Below are positions 11,372 through 22,164 of a DNA stretch of 64,000 nt, one piece after another. The position numbers were made by a program, and so were the translations under genes. This stretch comes from Diospyros lotus (taxonomy: Eukaryota; Streptophyta; Magnoliopsida; Ericales; Ebenaceae). Below the pieces are notes generated by a model, which saw only the letters and a program-made list of their open reading frames with translations, ran no database searches and was not told where the DNA came from. Location: NCBI RefSeq assembly GCF_014633365.1, contig NC_068340.1:41812328-41876327 (forward strand), given 5' to 3'. Each line of letters opens with the position of its first letter. Within the stretch, counting starts at the first letter, position 1.

Positions 11372-12451
11372 CTCAATCAACTCTTTTTAATGTATGATAG
11401 GATGTTCATTTGCAAATTTAATGTTAGATCCTAACAAATACAATATTTTTTTTCAACATGCACGAAAGCAACCAGGAAAGATATAGGAAACAATGCATAT
11501 AACTAGCGTTTAATTGATCATTATTAATGCATGTTGTTAAGCGTAGTAAATATTTTCTAGCATCTAGAAACACCATAAGCTTTTTCCTGTGGCACATAGT
11601 TCTTCTTAGACATCAAAAGAGTTATTCTTAGACATCGAAAACAACCCTTTTTTTTGTAGCGTGGCTTTGTGATTTGCTTTGTTTTGTTATTAGATGTTGT
11701 TAGGCTATCTCCAACAATGTTTTCTATCTCGTTTTTTATTATATTATAAATAATTTACTCCATATTCTGATTTTATCTTGAAAATTATATCTGCTCCAAC
11801 AACACTCCCTATTTCATTTATTTTTTAATCAAATTTAGTTTTATTTATTTTAAAGTACACAGAATCAATAATCAATTACACAAAATAATTAAATACACAT
11901 AAACAAAATTAATAATCAAATAAACAAACTAATAATCAGGTACACATACACAAAATTAATAATCAAATACATATATACATAAAATCAATAATCAAATATA
12001 CACAAATACATAATCACTCATCTAATACAAAAATAAATACAAAAAAATCTCAAAATCACGAGTCAATCTAATCTATTCCTCGTCGTCGCTAAAGAAGCTG
12101 TTGTCGTCGTCACCGCAACCTCCGCTAGTCGCCACCGAAGAAGCTGCCGCAGCAGCCTCTGCTGGTTGCCACCTTTGCTATATTTGGTCTTTGCAACTCG
12201 TCTGCCTTTACTAGTGAATTTTGTCTTTGCTTTCGCCTTTGCCTAGAACTCGTCTTCTTCGACCGTTCCCTCCCACCGCAGCTCCCCAAAAAAAGTTCTA
12301 TTTGGGTCTCCTCTCAAATTATTTGAGTTGGAAGTTCTATTTGGGTCTCCTCTCAAATTATTTGAGTTGGGTCTAACTTTCATAGCAGACCCAAAATAAA
12401 AAAATCAAGATATATGTAATATTTCTTTTCTTTTTTTTGGGGGGGGGGCAG
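11372..12451 (+). pseudogene. Family copy 1, intron with decayed linker exon b
   Basis: Host-gene sequence resumes at about 11,372 and matches 34,432-34,740 and 37,420-37,640 of copy 3. The exon b position is 11,460-11,486, but both splice sites are destroyed: the acceptor reads caacat instead of caacag, and the donor reads ggaaac where the paralogues have ggtaac. Further right, a 42-bp segment is tandemly doubled at about 12,293-12,375 (gttctatttgggtctcctct unit); the second part matches 45,770-45,850 of copy 5. Confidence 0.65.
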
Positions 12452-13142
12452 GTGGTGCTATGAAACAATTAGCGTCACTCAAGGAGGAGGCTGAAAATCT
12501 GACGCAAGAAGGGAAGAGGATTCGGACGGAACAGCATCAAGTAGTCAACTCTTATAGAAGCCATGTTACAGCACTTATGCTACTTAGCCTATTTTATGGC
12601 GTTGCCTCTATCTATCTCCAACTAAGTTACACCGATGAGGTTAAGATGACAATTCTCTTCTTCTTGGCCTTCGTGGTTGCCTTTAGGAGGGCATTGACGA
12701 AGATCAAGAAAATATCTCAGTCGACTGGGGACCTCAGGAAAAGGCTGGAACATTTGCAGGAGCAAGTCACAGCTTTTAAAACCAAGGCTCGCAAGCGGGT
12801 GCGGGGAGATCGGCTGGATAGGCAAATTGAGGGGCTGGAGGAAGCCATAGCTGAGGCCATGGAGCTATCTAAATCAATATATAAGCAGGCCAACGAATCA
12901 TCGGTGCTTCTCGCAGCTTGTGCAGTTGCTTGTTTTCATCTGGTTGCTCGCCTCTACACATCCCACTGTAAGAGCTACATCTATAAATGTATATATATAC
13001 ATATATATATATATGTCAATATATTCTCTTGTCTGTCTTAATTTTCTCATGGCCATGAGTTCATGAATTGTCACAGCTGCTGCTTTCAACCATTCTGCAA
13101 GGCTGTCTATTAATGCTAATCCACAGCAGAAAGGACTGGGAT
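12452..13142 (+). pseudogene. Family copy 1, C-terminal coding exon (coiled coil and membrane hairpin)
   Basis: The exon starts after ggggggggcag and reads in phase 1, as in copies 3 and 4. It stays open to the donor gtaag at 12,968. An internal ATG at 12,460 could start a short protein. It encodes a charged helical stretch (LASLKEEAENLTQEGKRI), a hydrophobic hairpin (TALMLLSLFYGVASIYLQL ... MTILFFLAFVVAF), a second coiled-coil stretch rich in Lys/Arg/Glu, and a C-terminal hydrophobic segment near LLAACAVACFHLVA. The following exon may begin after tgtcacag at about 13,075. The exon is intact, but with exon 1 deleted, exon b unspliceable and 7 kb of insertions, copy 1 is probably a pseudogene. 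Confidence 0.65.
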
Positions 13143-13210
13143 CAAGGGCGCTGCCCTGAGGAGGTGAACCATGAACTATGAAGCAATCAAGTCCCTGGAG
13201 ACAGTTTTCA
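13143..13210 (+). other. Downstream flank of copy 1, shared with copy 3
   Basis: Matches 38,395-38,425 and 39,020-39,050, showing that the duplication unit extends past the gene's 3' end. Confidence 0.5.
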
Positions 13211-13979
13211 GGCTTAGTTTGGCTAGGTTTTTGTTTTTTAGAGATTTTATGCTAGACAGTGTTTAAACTGTTTATAGCATTTAATTTGGGTAACGTTTAA
13301 ACTGATAATGTGTTTGAATAAATATACTTTTAAACTATCATTTAATAGTTATGTATTTTATTTAAAAGAGGTTATAAGCTATTATAACTTGATAAAAAGA
13401 TAAAACTAGACATGTTATTGAATTATGTAAAATTTTATTAATGTTGATAAATTATATATAATTATTAAAAATATATTAACATAATATTATTATATGTATT
13501 ATATATATAATATATTTATTATATATCTTTATTACTATTATATATAAATATGATAGTTATATATATATATATAATAGTTCGATCGGTCATGGCAGCAACG
13601 AAGAAGAGAAACACGGATGGAGGAGATGAGGGCAATGGATGACTAGTGACGCAATGGGAGTAGCAGTCGATGTAGGCAATGGCCGCCAGGAAGCAGTCGG
13701 TGGGGGTGACGACAGGTGTCATTGGTGGCGGCCAGAAGAGTTGAAAAAGAAGGCGACAAGAGATAGAGGTTAAAGAAAAATGGCATAACTGGAAATTAGT
13801 AAAAAGATGATGATAAAATGATAAAATACTTGATCAACCCAACTTATAAATAACCAGCGTTTTGCAAAACGCTAGTGAGGTGCATCGAAACACCTCACCA
13901 GCTTCTTTTAACAGATTATAAGTTGTTGATACAGCTTATACAGCTTATAAACGGTTAAATCACTTTGCCAAACGGGGCC
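13211..13979. mobile_element. PIF/Harbinger-like MITE, element 1
   Basis: Starts ggcttagtttggc and ends gccaaacggggcc, which are imperfect inverted repeats. It is flanked by the 3-bp direct repeat TCA (13,208-13,210 and 13,980-13,982). Copy 3 has the unoccupied site at about 39,046-39,060 (tttttagtcttc). The interior is AT-rich with a GC-richer core around 13,580-13,760. Related elements lie at 29,780, 30,691 and 39,296. No transposase was seen, so it is non-autonomous. Confidence 0.6.
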
Positions 13980-13982
13980 TCA

Positions 13983-14515
13983 ATCTTCTCTGTTTGTTTG
14001 TTTTTGTATTGAGTTCTGCTTTTACAGAATCTTTTGGATATTTTTCATTAAAAACAAGGAATGCAACACGTGCAAGTTAAGAAATACAATTGATAGTTAA
14101 AATTTAAAATTTGGTTAGGCAATATTTATATGAAGATGAATTTGGATACAGTGGTATAATTGGTTTGATGTTAAATATTATATATTATTATGAGTCTAAA
14201 TCTTATTCTCACCATAAACCTTTGTTTTCTGAATGAAATAGTCAAAAGAGTACTATTAAAATATTTTAGATTAAAAAAAGATTTAATTTCTTTAAAGATT
14301 CAAAAAGGGGTCTGTTCTTTGCCCACATTTTATATCATATCATTGCCATGCAGTAATAGTCGTCTCTTCAACTCTATTGGATGAAACTAACGCATAGAGT
14401 AGGGATTCTTTGTTTTTGCTTTAAAGCAATTCAACTTCATCCTTTAGAAAAACAACTGTATTTTAAATGGAAAGGTATTTGAAATTTAATTTGTAAAAAC
14501 CAACATGTTACGAGG
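13983..14515. repeat. Duplicated 3' flank of the gene family
   Basis: Matches 39,050-39,295 plus 40,138-40,345 (downstream of copy 3, where element 4 splits it). Its last 125 bp match 44,231-44,350 (downstream of copy 4). It marks the right edge of the ancestral duplication unit. Confidence 0.65.
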
Positions 14516-16314
14516 TAGGGTTGTTAATAGATCATATGACCTGAAAAATAAATTCAAACTCAATAAGAAATTAGTGAGTTTGGATGGACCCTTAACATAT
14601 TTGGGTCATTATTTGGTTGATCTCAGAAATTTTTTTTGAGTTTGGCTTAATAACATATCAACTTGAAAAATCACAAAATCGACTTTATAACAATATATGT
14701 TTAAATGGGTGGGCATAAAATTTGAAATCAAAATCGACCTATTAGGACTCATTAATTAAAATATTTGTTAATTTTCAAAATACTCTTGACAACTTTTTCA
14801 ATTTTCATTCTCTCAGTTTCTACTCATATTCATATGTTTTTGTTATTAATATTTTGATTACTTTTCAAATTGTATCATGAATGATGGATGTGTTATTCTT
14901 AATTTATGTCTTGATTATTTTGAATTGTGCAAAAGAGTCCAAACGAAATAAGTCACTTAATTAGTAATTTATGAGTTATTTTATTTTATTTTGAGTTTTA
15001 ATATTTTAATTAGTATTTAAATTTAAATAAGTACTTAAATAGATCAATGGATTAACCTAATTTATACATGTTAATCTTAACATGTTTATATGTTTAGTTA
15101 ATATATCCAAATTTAGATTGAGAATTTTTTACTCAATAAATTAACACGTTCGGATTAAGACTTAACAAATCATGAGCCACTAATGACACGAATCAAACTC
15201 CACTTTTTGCAACAGCCTCTACTACTAAATCTTAAATGCCACCCTATTGAATAGATTAAAATGAAATATTTGATCCTTACAGAGTTCTCTATCAATAAAG
15301 AGAGTAAACCTAATGAAACACAACATGCGTCCAATTGTTCATACGAGCATACCTTCCTTTTTCTACAAGTGTGTTGACTTGAGCTCTTTTATTGACTTTT
15401 GTCTCTTCTATGGTACAAGATTCATCAAATGAACATGATGAAGATCCATCAATAAATCTTTTTATGGGTTCTTTGTGATAATGCATGATCTGTTGATTTA
15501 CAAAGTTGGGGGTTAGAAATTGCATATATAGATATATAGATCATAGAATATATTATTAATAACGGTTACTATTCTTGTCTCATTTGCAACTATAACTAGA
15601 GATAATCAGTGTGAGAAGGCTGTGCAATTGCTTCCTAGTATTTTAATGAATGTGATAATTGTTTAATTAATCAGATCTAACAGTACCAGTTTGCTAATGC
15701 AAGGTCCATAATTTAGCTTTTTAATTCTTTTTTGGAGTTGATTGTTATTAGACTCGTTTGAGTTTCTATTCTTGACTAGGTTTTCTTTATCTCGAAATAT
15801 TTTTGACTATGCTTGATTATAAATTTATCCAATACTTACTCAACATACAAAAGGAGAATGAGATTATATTTGCCATATGTTCTCTAATAATTAAGTTAAT
15901 AACGTGTCTCGAAATAAAGTAATGCAATAATGATACAATTCATTTAATATTTTACTCTTAAAATTTATGTCTTCATATAAGCGCACTATAAAGTTAGCAA
16001 AAGACCACGATGATACCATGTGACAATTGAATTCGAGTATACTAAATTATTATGATCATCTCATCTATATGATTGAATTTAAGACTAGTGGTAGCTCTCG
16101 ATTAATTGGGGCTTATGCTTAGACTTGGACCCAATCATTCGATTTGAATCTTTTGTTTGAACTGGGTATACCCCCAAGTTAGATGTTGGGTTTGAACATG
16201 AAAATCCCTTAGCCTTGACCTAAGCATGAGACATTACTAACCACGTGTCGTTCTTAGGGCCCTCCTTGGAGAGGGCATTTTCGTAATTTCCGTTTAAAAA
16301 AAACAGGATGCCCC
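14516..16314. other. AT-rich intergenic DNA
   Basis: No coding frame, RNA gene or clear element was recognised. The sequence is AT-rich; the short minus frame at 15,310-15,525 has no recognisable features. Confidence 0.5.
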
Positions 16315-16491
16315 GTGTTCAAGCCATTTGCGTGGCGTTGCCTCGATCCATCTCGCACCAAACTGCTGCCTGCCCCCATGTTAGCTCCTCCTGGGTCTCT
16401 TTTGTAATGGCAGTTCACTTCTCGTCCTCATAGCCTACGCCTTCGCCTTCACGACGGCGTTTTGGAAGAGGCCATGAAGCTGTCTAATCAC
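16315..16491 (+). pseudogene. Highly decayed fragment of the family's C-terminal exon
   Basis: The stretch ggcgttgcctcgatccatct resembles the family's ggcgttgcctctatctatct. About 100 bp later, gccttcgccttcacgacggc and gaggccatgaagctgtctaa resemble the end of the hairpin and the EAMELSK region. The intervening sequence is diverged and shortened, with stops. It is read as a relic of a sixth copy; the similarity is patchy. Confidence 0.4.
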
Positions 16492-16914
16492 CATCATCGT
16501 CATCGGTGATCCTCCCTCCCTCCCTGGCAGCTTGTTCATTAATTGCAACAATTTAACAAGTTAAATGATTTTAGTCATTCAATTTTAGATTTTGTTTAAA
16601 TCATTTTTTTTTATATATGTTGATCTATAAATTGAGTTGTTAAATTATTTCAATCTGAAATTAATTATTGCTGTGTTCTGACGACTATATATATATCTAT
16701 ATATATAATGCATTGGCAGGCGGCAGAAGGGAGCACACACCCATCTCCTCAATTGCCTTTTCCTTCTTTTCAATCCCATCGTTTCTTTTCTTAATAATAA
16801 TATATTTTTTAATAATATATATAATAATTATATATAAAATATTAGTTACACATTAAAAATATTTATCATAATATTAATTGTACACATATTACTAAAATAA
16901 AATTATACACTAAC

Positions 16915-17610
16915 TGTCGACGTTTGATTTCGACCGACCGTGATTTGTTTTGGGCCGCGGTGAGTCAATCCAAAAAAAAATACCGAGAAGGAAGGAAGAA
17001 AAACCCCCCCAAAGTTCCAAGCGTGTACACCAGAATCTTTTACGTGGTTCGGCCAGAACGATGCCTAGTCCACGGCCGCCATCTGATTATTCTCCCAGAG
17101 TGGCGGTATCTGATTATTCTCTTCCCTTTCTATTTCTTGCTCCTCATGGCCCCCTTTATTTCCATTTTTCTTGAGGGACTTTTACAATCTAGATAATATA
17201 TAAAAATACAGTGTTTGTATAATGGGGGACAAATAGTTCTTACCGCCTTCGCAAGACCGGGAGTGGGATCCTCATTACGAGTGGCATGGGCTGTTACAGA
17301 TAAAGTGATCGGACCCTACCTCTGACTTCTCAGCAGCTTTGCCGCTCATGCGAGCTGGAGGTTTTAGGCGAGCGACCTAGATGGTCCAGCGATCTGGAGG
17401 ATATTTCAGGAGCTCGTTAGTCGATTGCTCCGAGCTCGTTGGGGGATTACCGGGAGCTCGCCATACGCTCGCTTTACGAGTTCCGGATCTTTGATGGAGG
17501 CTGGACCTTCCTTGACGAGGTCGTCCAGGCCTTCTTGGCCTTGGGTGATTGGGCCGGTCTATCGGACCGAGTCTGGCCCATGCGGGGTGATGCGGGAAAT
17601 ACATATAACA
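16915..17610 (-). repeat. 3' LTR of the Tat element
   Basis: 696 bp, tgtcgacg to acatataaca on the plus strand. Short frames inside it have no independent support and occur in both LTRs. Confidence 0.95.
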
Positions 17611-17626
17611 TAAGCCCCCCAGTTCG
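17611..17626 (-). other. Polypurine tract of the Tat element
   Basis: On the minus strand the bases before the LTR read AACTGGGGGGCTTA, a purine-rich plus-strand primer directly next to the 3' LTR, which fixes the element's orientation. Confidence 0.75.
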
Positions 17627-17877
17627 TGGCACGATCTTCGTGCTGGGGACTGACGCGTGCCAGCTGTTCTTCCATCCCTCCAACTTCTGTCCAATCACCT
17701 TAAGTCTCGTCGTTCCACGCAGCACGCTTTGTCGGCAGCGCATTTAATGCGCGCCCCCTCCCCATTTCTGCGCATGATTAAACTCGTGGGACCCACAAGC
17801 TGTTGTGCGGCCGCTGGATGCGGAGCATGTGATAAGTCGTCGTTCGATCCGACGGTTGGGATGGATCAGGCCGTCAG

Positions 17878-17885
17878 TATAAATA
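17878..17885 (+). promoter_or_regulatory. TATA box of the antisense gene
   Basis: tataaata followed by g, 268 bp inside the element from the 3' LTR. It is on the opposite strand to gag-pol, about 190 bp before a 5' UTR splice donor and about 525 bp before the ATG at 18,404. Position and strand fit a dedicated promoter for the antisense gene. Confidence 0.6.
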
Positions 17886-18066
17886 GTGGGGAGTGTCCAC
17901 CCGCTTCTTCTTTCACGCTATTTTGAAACTCCCTCAAACCTTTGCCTCCCTGCTTTCTCGTTTTTTCTCTCTCGAGGCCTCCGTTATTGCTGTGCTTTCA
18001 GACGTCTGCCGTTCTCGTCCGGTGCTTGGTACGAGTCCCCATTCAGTCGTCAAGCGCAGCTTTTAG

Positions 18067-18403
18067 GTAAGTTTGTCGTGACTTTCTTCTTCTTCTTGTG
18101 AGGCCGTCCACCATTGGTTAGCCGTCGGTGATTTCTCTGGCTTCGTCGATCGATGTCGTTCTCATTTTTGGAGAAACGGCACGATTCGGTTTGTCGTTTG
18201 CTGGGCCTTTGGGTCCAATGACCTTAGGATTAGCTTTTCATGGAACACCGGGCTTGCGGCTGCAGCCCCTCCGCCCTAGGCGGTACCCCTTTTGCGAAGC
18301 GCTCGGCCTGGAAGACCTAGGGGACGTTTTAGGGTTTTTCTTCTAGTTTCTTGAGGTCTGGTTCGCGACTTGCGACCTGACTGTTCTCTCTTTTCCTTTG
18401 TAG
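18067..18403 (+). other. 5' UTR intron of the antisense gene
   Basis: The donor gtaagt follows ttttag at 18,067 and the acceptor tcctttgtag ends at 18,403, directly before ATG 18,404. This 337-bp intron is inferred from sequence alone; transcript reads would settle it. Confidence 0.55.
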
Positions 18404-21032
18404 ATGTCCGACCAACACCGTGGAAATTCAGGTCAAAAGCGCTGCAATTATATCGTAGGAGAAAACGACACTTCGAGCTCCGAAGATTGTCTCATTATGG
18501 AGGGCCAAAATCTTGCGGGTGCGAGCTCGGGGTGCAGGGAGGTCGCCGTCCCGACCTCTCGGGAAACCGAGCTGAAGGTTCAAGATCAGATCGCTGGTGG
18601 GAGTGCTGATCTTGCGGTCTTCAAGAGATTCTCGTCCAAGGCCAAGCTTCACGAGGTGATGACTTGTGCCCAGGAGTTTCGTCTCCCCAGGACCTGCCAA
18701 GTATACATCCCTGCATCGAGCTCCCATGCAGCCTACCCGCTAGCCAATTTCATAGCTATTAGCCCCCAACACCTCGAGTCTGGCTTTAGGTTCCCAATAG
18801 CCCCGTACCTTATCGCCCTCTTGAACGACGTCAAGCTCGCCCCCTTCCAACTAACACCGAATTCGTATGCCCAACTTACTTCTTTGGCCGTTTTATTCCT
18901 TATAAACAAACTTCCTCTCCCTTCCCCAAAACTGATAAGATTTTTATTTTCTTTCAAAAATGCCAAAAACGGGCTGTATTACCTGGCGGCTCGTCCTTCT
19001 CCGTACAAGGCCGCCCTTCCTCAGGGTAAAGCAAAGGGGAAGTCCAACGTGGGCGATTACAAGTCCAGTTGGTTCTTCGTGTCTTGCCCTTCCCTTTCTC
19101 TACTTAGGAATTGTAGCTTCGCACTGACCCCTGGTAAGAGAAGATGAGCTCTCACGAATCTTTCCTTTGTTCCGAGAGTGCTTGTTTTAACTTGCTCATG
19201 CTTTGATGCAGATTTTGGGGGGAAGAAACCGATTTTATCGGCCGAGGAGACAGATATCCTTGGCAAACTTGTGGCTGCGGAGTCGAGCTCGGAGATTCTT
19301 GAACTTTCGGACGAGCTACTTCGCGAATACGAGCTCGCCCCTCCTCTTGGCACCGAGACTATCGAGGGAGATCATTTCAGGGACTTGGGTGCGGAGGTTT
19401 TCTCTTCCGGCTTACAGCTCGCTGAGACGAACAGTTCAAGAGAGGAAACCGACCAAGACGATAATATGGTTGATCTCGAGCTCCTCCAACCGAAGCGTCA
19501 TAGGGCGAGGTCGAGCACTACGTCCTCCATAACCCCGAGCTATAGCTCGCGGGATGGCAGGTCGGAGCAGCCGCAGCCGCAATCATGCCCCCAGCAGCAG
19601 CAAACCCAGCAGTCGCGGGGGGGGGCAGCAGGAGCAGCGGCAAAGAACACTGCCCCGTCAGCCCCAACAGTCAAAGCAAGCTCATCTGCAGTTGGGGCAT
19701 CGGCCCCCTGCCTCCCGAGACCATGGTTCGAGTGGAGCCCGTGGGAAGGAGGTCGCAGTGGAGGTTCGAGACGCTCCTGCTGCCAGCTCGAAACGGAGAT
19801 CGGACCAGCTGCAACAGGGGGAGGATATCAGGGCCAAACGGCTCAGGGTCCGTGAGAAGGAGCTGGCCGTGGAGGCCCTGCCAGGAGGGGTCTTTGTTGG
19901 TCCCCTCCTGGATTCCGTGCCCTATTTCCTGGGTCCGAACTCTAAGCCCCTTGACGACCCGAAGTTAAAGGGAATCCCCCTTTGTGATTTTGTCGCCCGT
20001 CACAGCCTGGTGGTAAGTAGGAATTCTTCGTACCTTGGTTTCTTAACCTACTTCTTTTTTTTTTTTTTTTTTAATGAACTAACATTTCTTCTTTTGCAGA
20101 CTTCTCTTGCTGCCGTGAAGCTCCGAGCTCAATACAAAGATTTTGAGGAGCAGCTTCAGTCGGTGAGCATGTCCCGTCAGGCCGAAATCGCGAAGCTTGA
20201 GGACGAGAAGAACGCCCAAAAGGCCGAAATAACGAAGCTCTCGGACGAGAAGAAAGATCTCCAGGTCGAGCTTCTTGCCACTCAAAAGGAGGTGGAGGGT
20301 TGCTTGACGCGTCTGAGAATGGAGATCCAGAAGAATAAAGATCTCGACGAGGAGCTTCGCAGGTCGAAGAACATGTGGGAGCAAGCCAACTCCGGGCTCA
20401 CCGGTGAGCTAAATGGAGCGAAGGCGGAGTTGCGGAGGGCTGAGGAGCGACTCAAATCAACCGAGGCAGAGCTTAGGGCGGCGAAGGAGGAGCGGACACG
20501 GGCGGATGATCGTGCCGTCCGATGCGAGGAGCTTGCCAAGAGGACCATTGACGATATAAGGGCGGAGGTCGGAGAGCGGATGGACGCGGCTCGTAGGGAG
20601 ACCAAATCCGACACCTGCTCAGCATTTCTGTACACCCTTTGGGTGAACCATCCTGAGATGGATTTCTCCTTTTTCGGTGCGCAGGCTGTCGAGAAGGTGG
20701 CTCGGTATGCTGCCGAGGCCGCGGAGGATGCTGATGATGCCAATACCCTTGACTCGTTTTTAGTCGCAGCGCAAGCTCCTCAGGTCGGGGCCGAGCTATC
20801 CGGGGTCGCCGCGGCTCAGCCTGGTGAGACTGCCAAGGAGCCTCCTGTGGAGGTTGCCGAGGTTTTCCCAGCCGGGATTGTCGAGGTCGATCTCCAGCCG
20901 ACCATACCTACTGAAGCTCGCCCTGTCGAGGTTGATTCTTCATCTCATAATAAAAAATTGGCATTTTGTGCACGTTGCCTCAGATTTCTTCGCGAATTCA
21001 AGTTATCTCTGATGACGATTCTTGAATCATGA
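18404..21032 (+). CDS. Antisense accessory gene of the Tat element (gypsy-type transposon domain, coiled coil)
   Basis: Three coding exons are predicted: 18,404-19,133, 19,212-20,012 and 20,100-21,032. Splice junctions are phase 1 then phase 0 and join cleanly. Exon 1 carries a domain like the 'putative gypsy type transposon' family (Pfam Transposase_28; e.g. GFRFPIAPYLIALLNDVKLA, then QLTPNSYAQL). Exon 2 is acidic, then Gln/Ser/Pro-rich. Exon 3 is a long charged coiled coil (repeated EITKL/SDEKKDLQ-type heptads). Function is unknown; such antisense genes are known in Tat elements. A run of nine G at 19,617-19,625 shifts the frame inside exon 2, so this copy is frameshifted or miscalled there. 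It has its own TATA box. Confidence 0.7.
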
Positions 21033-22164
21033 CTTGAAAGTAACTTCTTCACGGTATAACTTGAAATTTCTTCAACAAAGCTCCCGTATTTTTGAAAGGT
21101 CCACTGATAAGGAACTTTTGAGTATGTAACTTGATAATAAACTGTTCGAAAATAGGTCCAGGTAGATCCGGAGTTTTATCAGCTCGTAGACTAACGCTCT
21201 TTAACTAGCTCGTTGATGATAGTTGTAATAATCAGCGCGAACACTCATACCTAGGCAATTTCCAGGAAACCCCGTTCGGCATATTTTGACGAAATAACGA
21301 GAGCCTTCCCGAGATATATGTAAAGTCGGACGGCCTTGTGATCTTGTCTAACATGCGGTGGCTGAGAAGCTCGTTATAGGGCGTGTGCCTGATAGGTCGC
21401 GAATGCTTTATTTTTAGCCAAGTTAAGACGGACCTCAGCTGATAGGGTCCAATACGCAAAGTTTGCTAGGGTATGAGCTTATGCCATGGCCTCGGCCGGC
21501 ATGTTGAGGCTTTAATAAGTTTTCAATAAATTGGGAGCGAACACTCAGGTAGGTCGCAGACCATGGCTTTAAGCCAAGATAGGAGGACCCCAGCTAGTGA
21601 AAGCGCAGCCTGTAGCACCAAGTTATATGTTCAGGCGGGTCATAGAGTGACCCCAGCTAACACACCATGGCTTGTTATTTCGTTTGACTTGTACGGCCGG
21701 GATATGTGTCCAGGTAGGTCGCGTTACGTCCTCAGCTAACACCAAGTGGCTTCTACAAGTTTTATTTGAACTGAGAGGGAACACCCAGGTAGGTCGCAGA
21801 CCATGGCTTTAAGCCAAGATAAAAGGACCTCGGCTAGCGAACCCAAGCTCGGGGTTACTTGTGGAAGTGGTTGCTCAGTAGGTTCCGAACCATGACATAA
21901 AGTCAAGATGACTGGTTCTCAGCTCGCAAACCACGACGTGATGGAGGGACCAAGGTAAATGCTCGGTTAAGCCGTTGACCGTAGCGCCGTGGCTAGGTTA
22001 TTTAGGCATCAGCTCGCAAACCATGGCTTCTCGACCCCTCGTTACGGGGGCATTCAATCGAATACCAATAAGAATAAAGTGTAATGAAAGTTCATAAATT
22101 CTGACCAGAATCATGAAAGTCATTCGTAATGAAAAAGACGGAGCATAGGCAAGAACGATTACAT
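21033..22164. repeat. Degenerate ~75-90 bp tandem repeats in the Tat 3' region
   Basis: A motif like caggtaggtcgcagaccatg recurs at 21,546, 21,632, 21,711, 21,786 and about 21,876, spaced 75-90 bp. Each is followed by variants of ccaagataggaggaccccag. Units are diverged. This non-coding array lies between the ends of the converging pol and antisense genes. Confidence 0.7.

Noticed and set aside
17377..17747. Several overlapping frames on both strands
   Set aside because: They fall in the Tat LTR and adjoining sequence; the LTR part recurs in the other LTR and shows no gene features.
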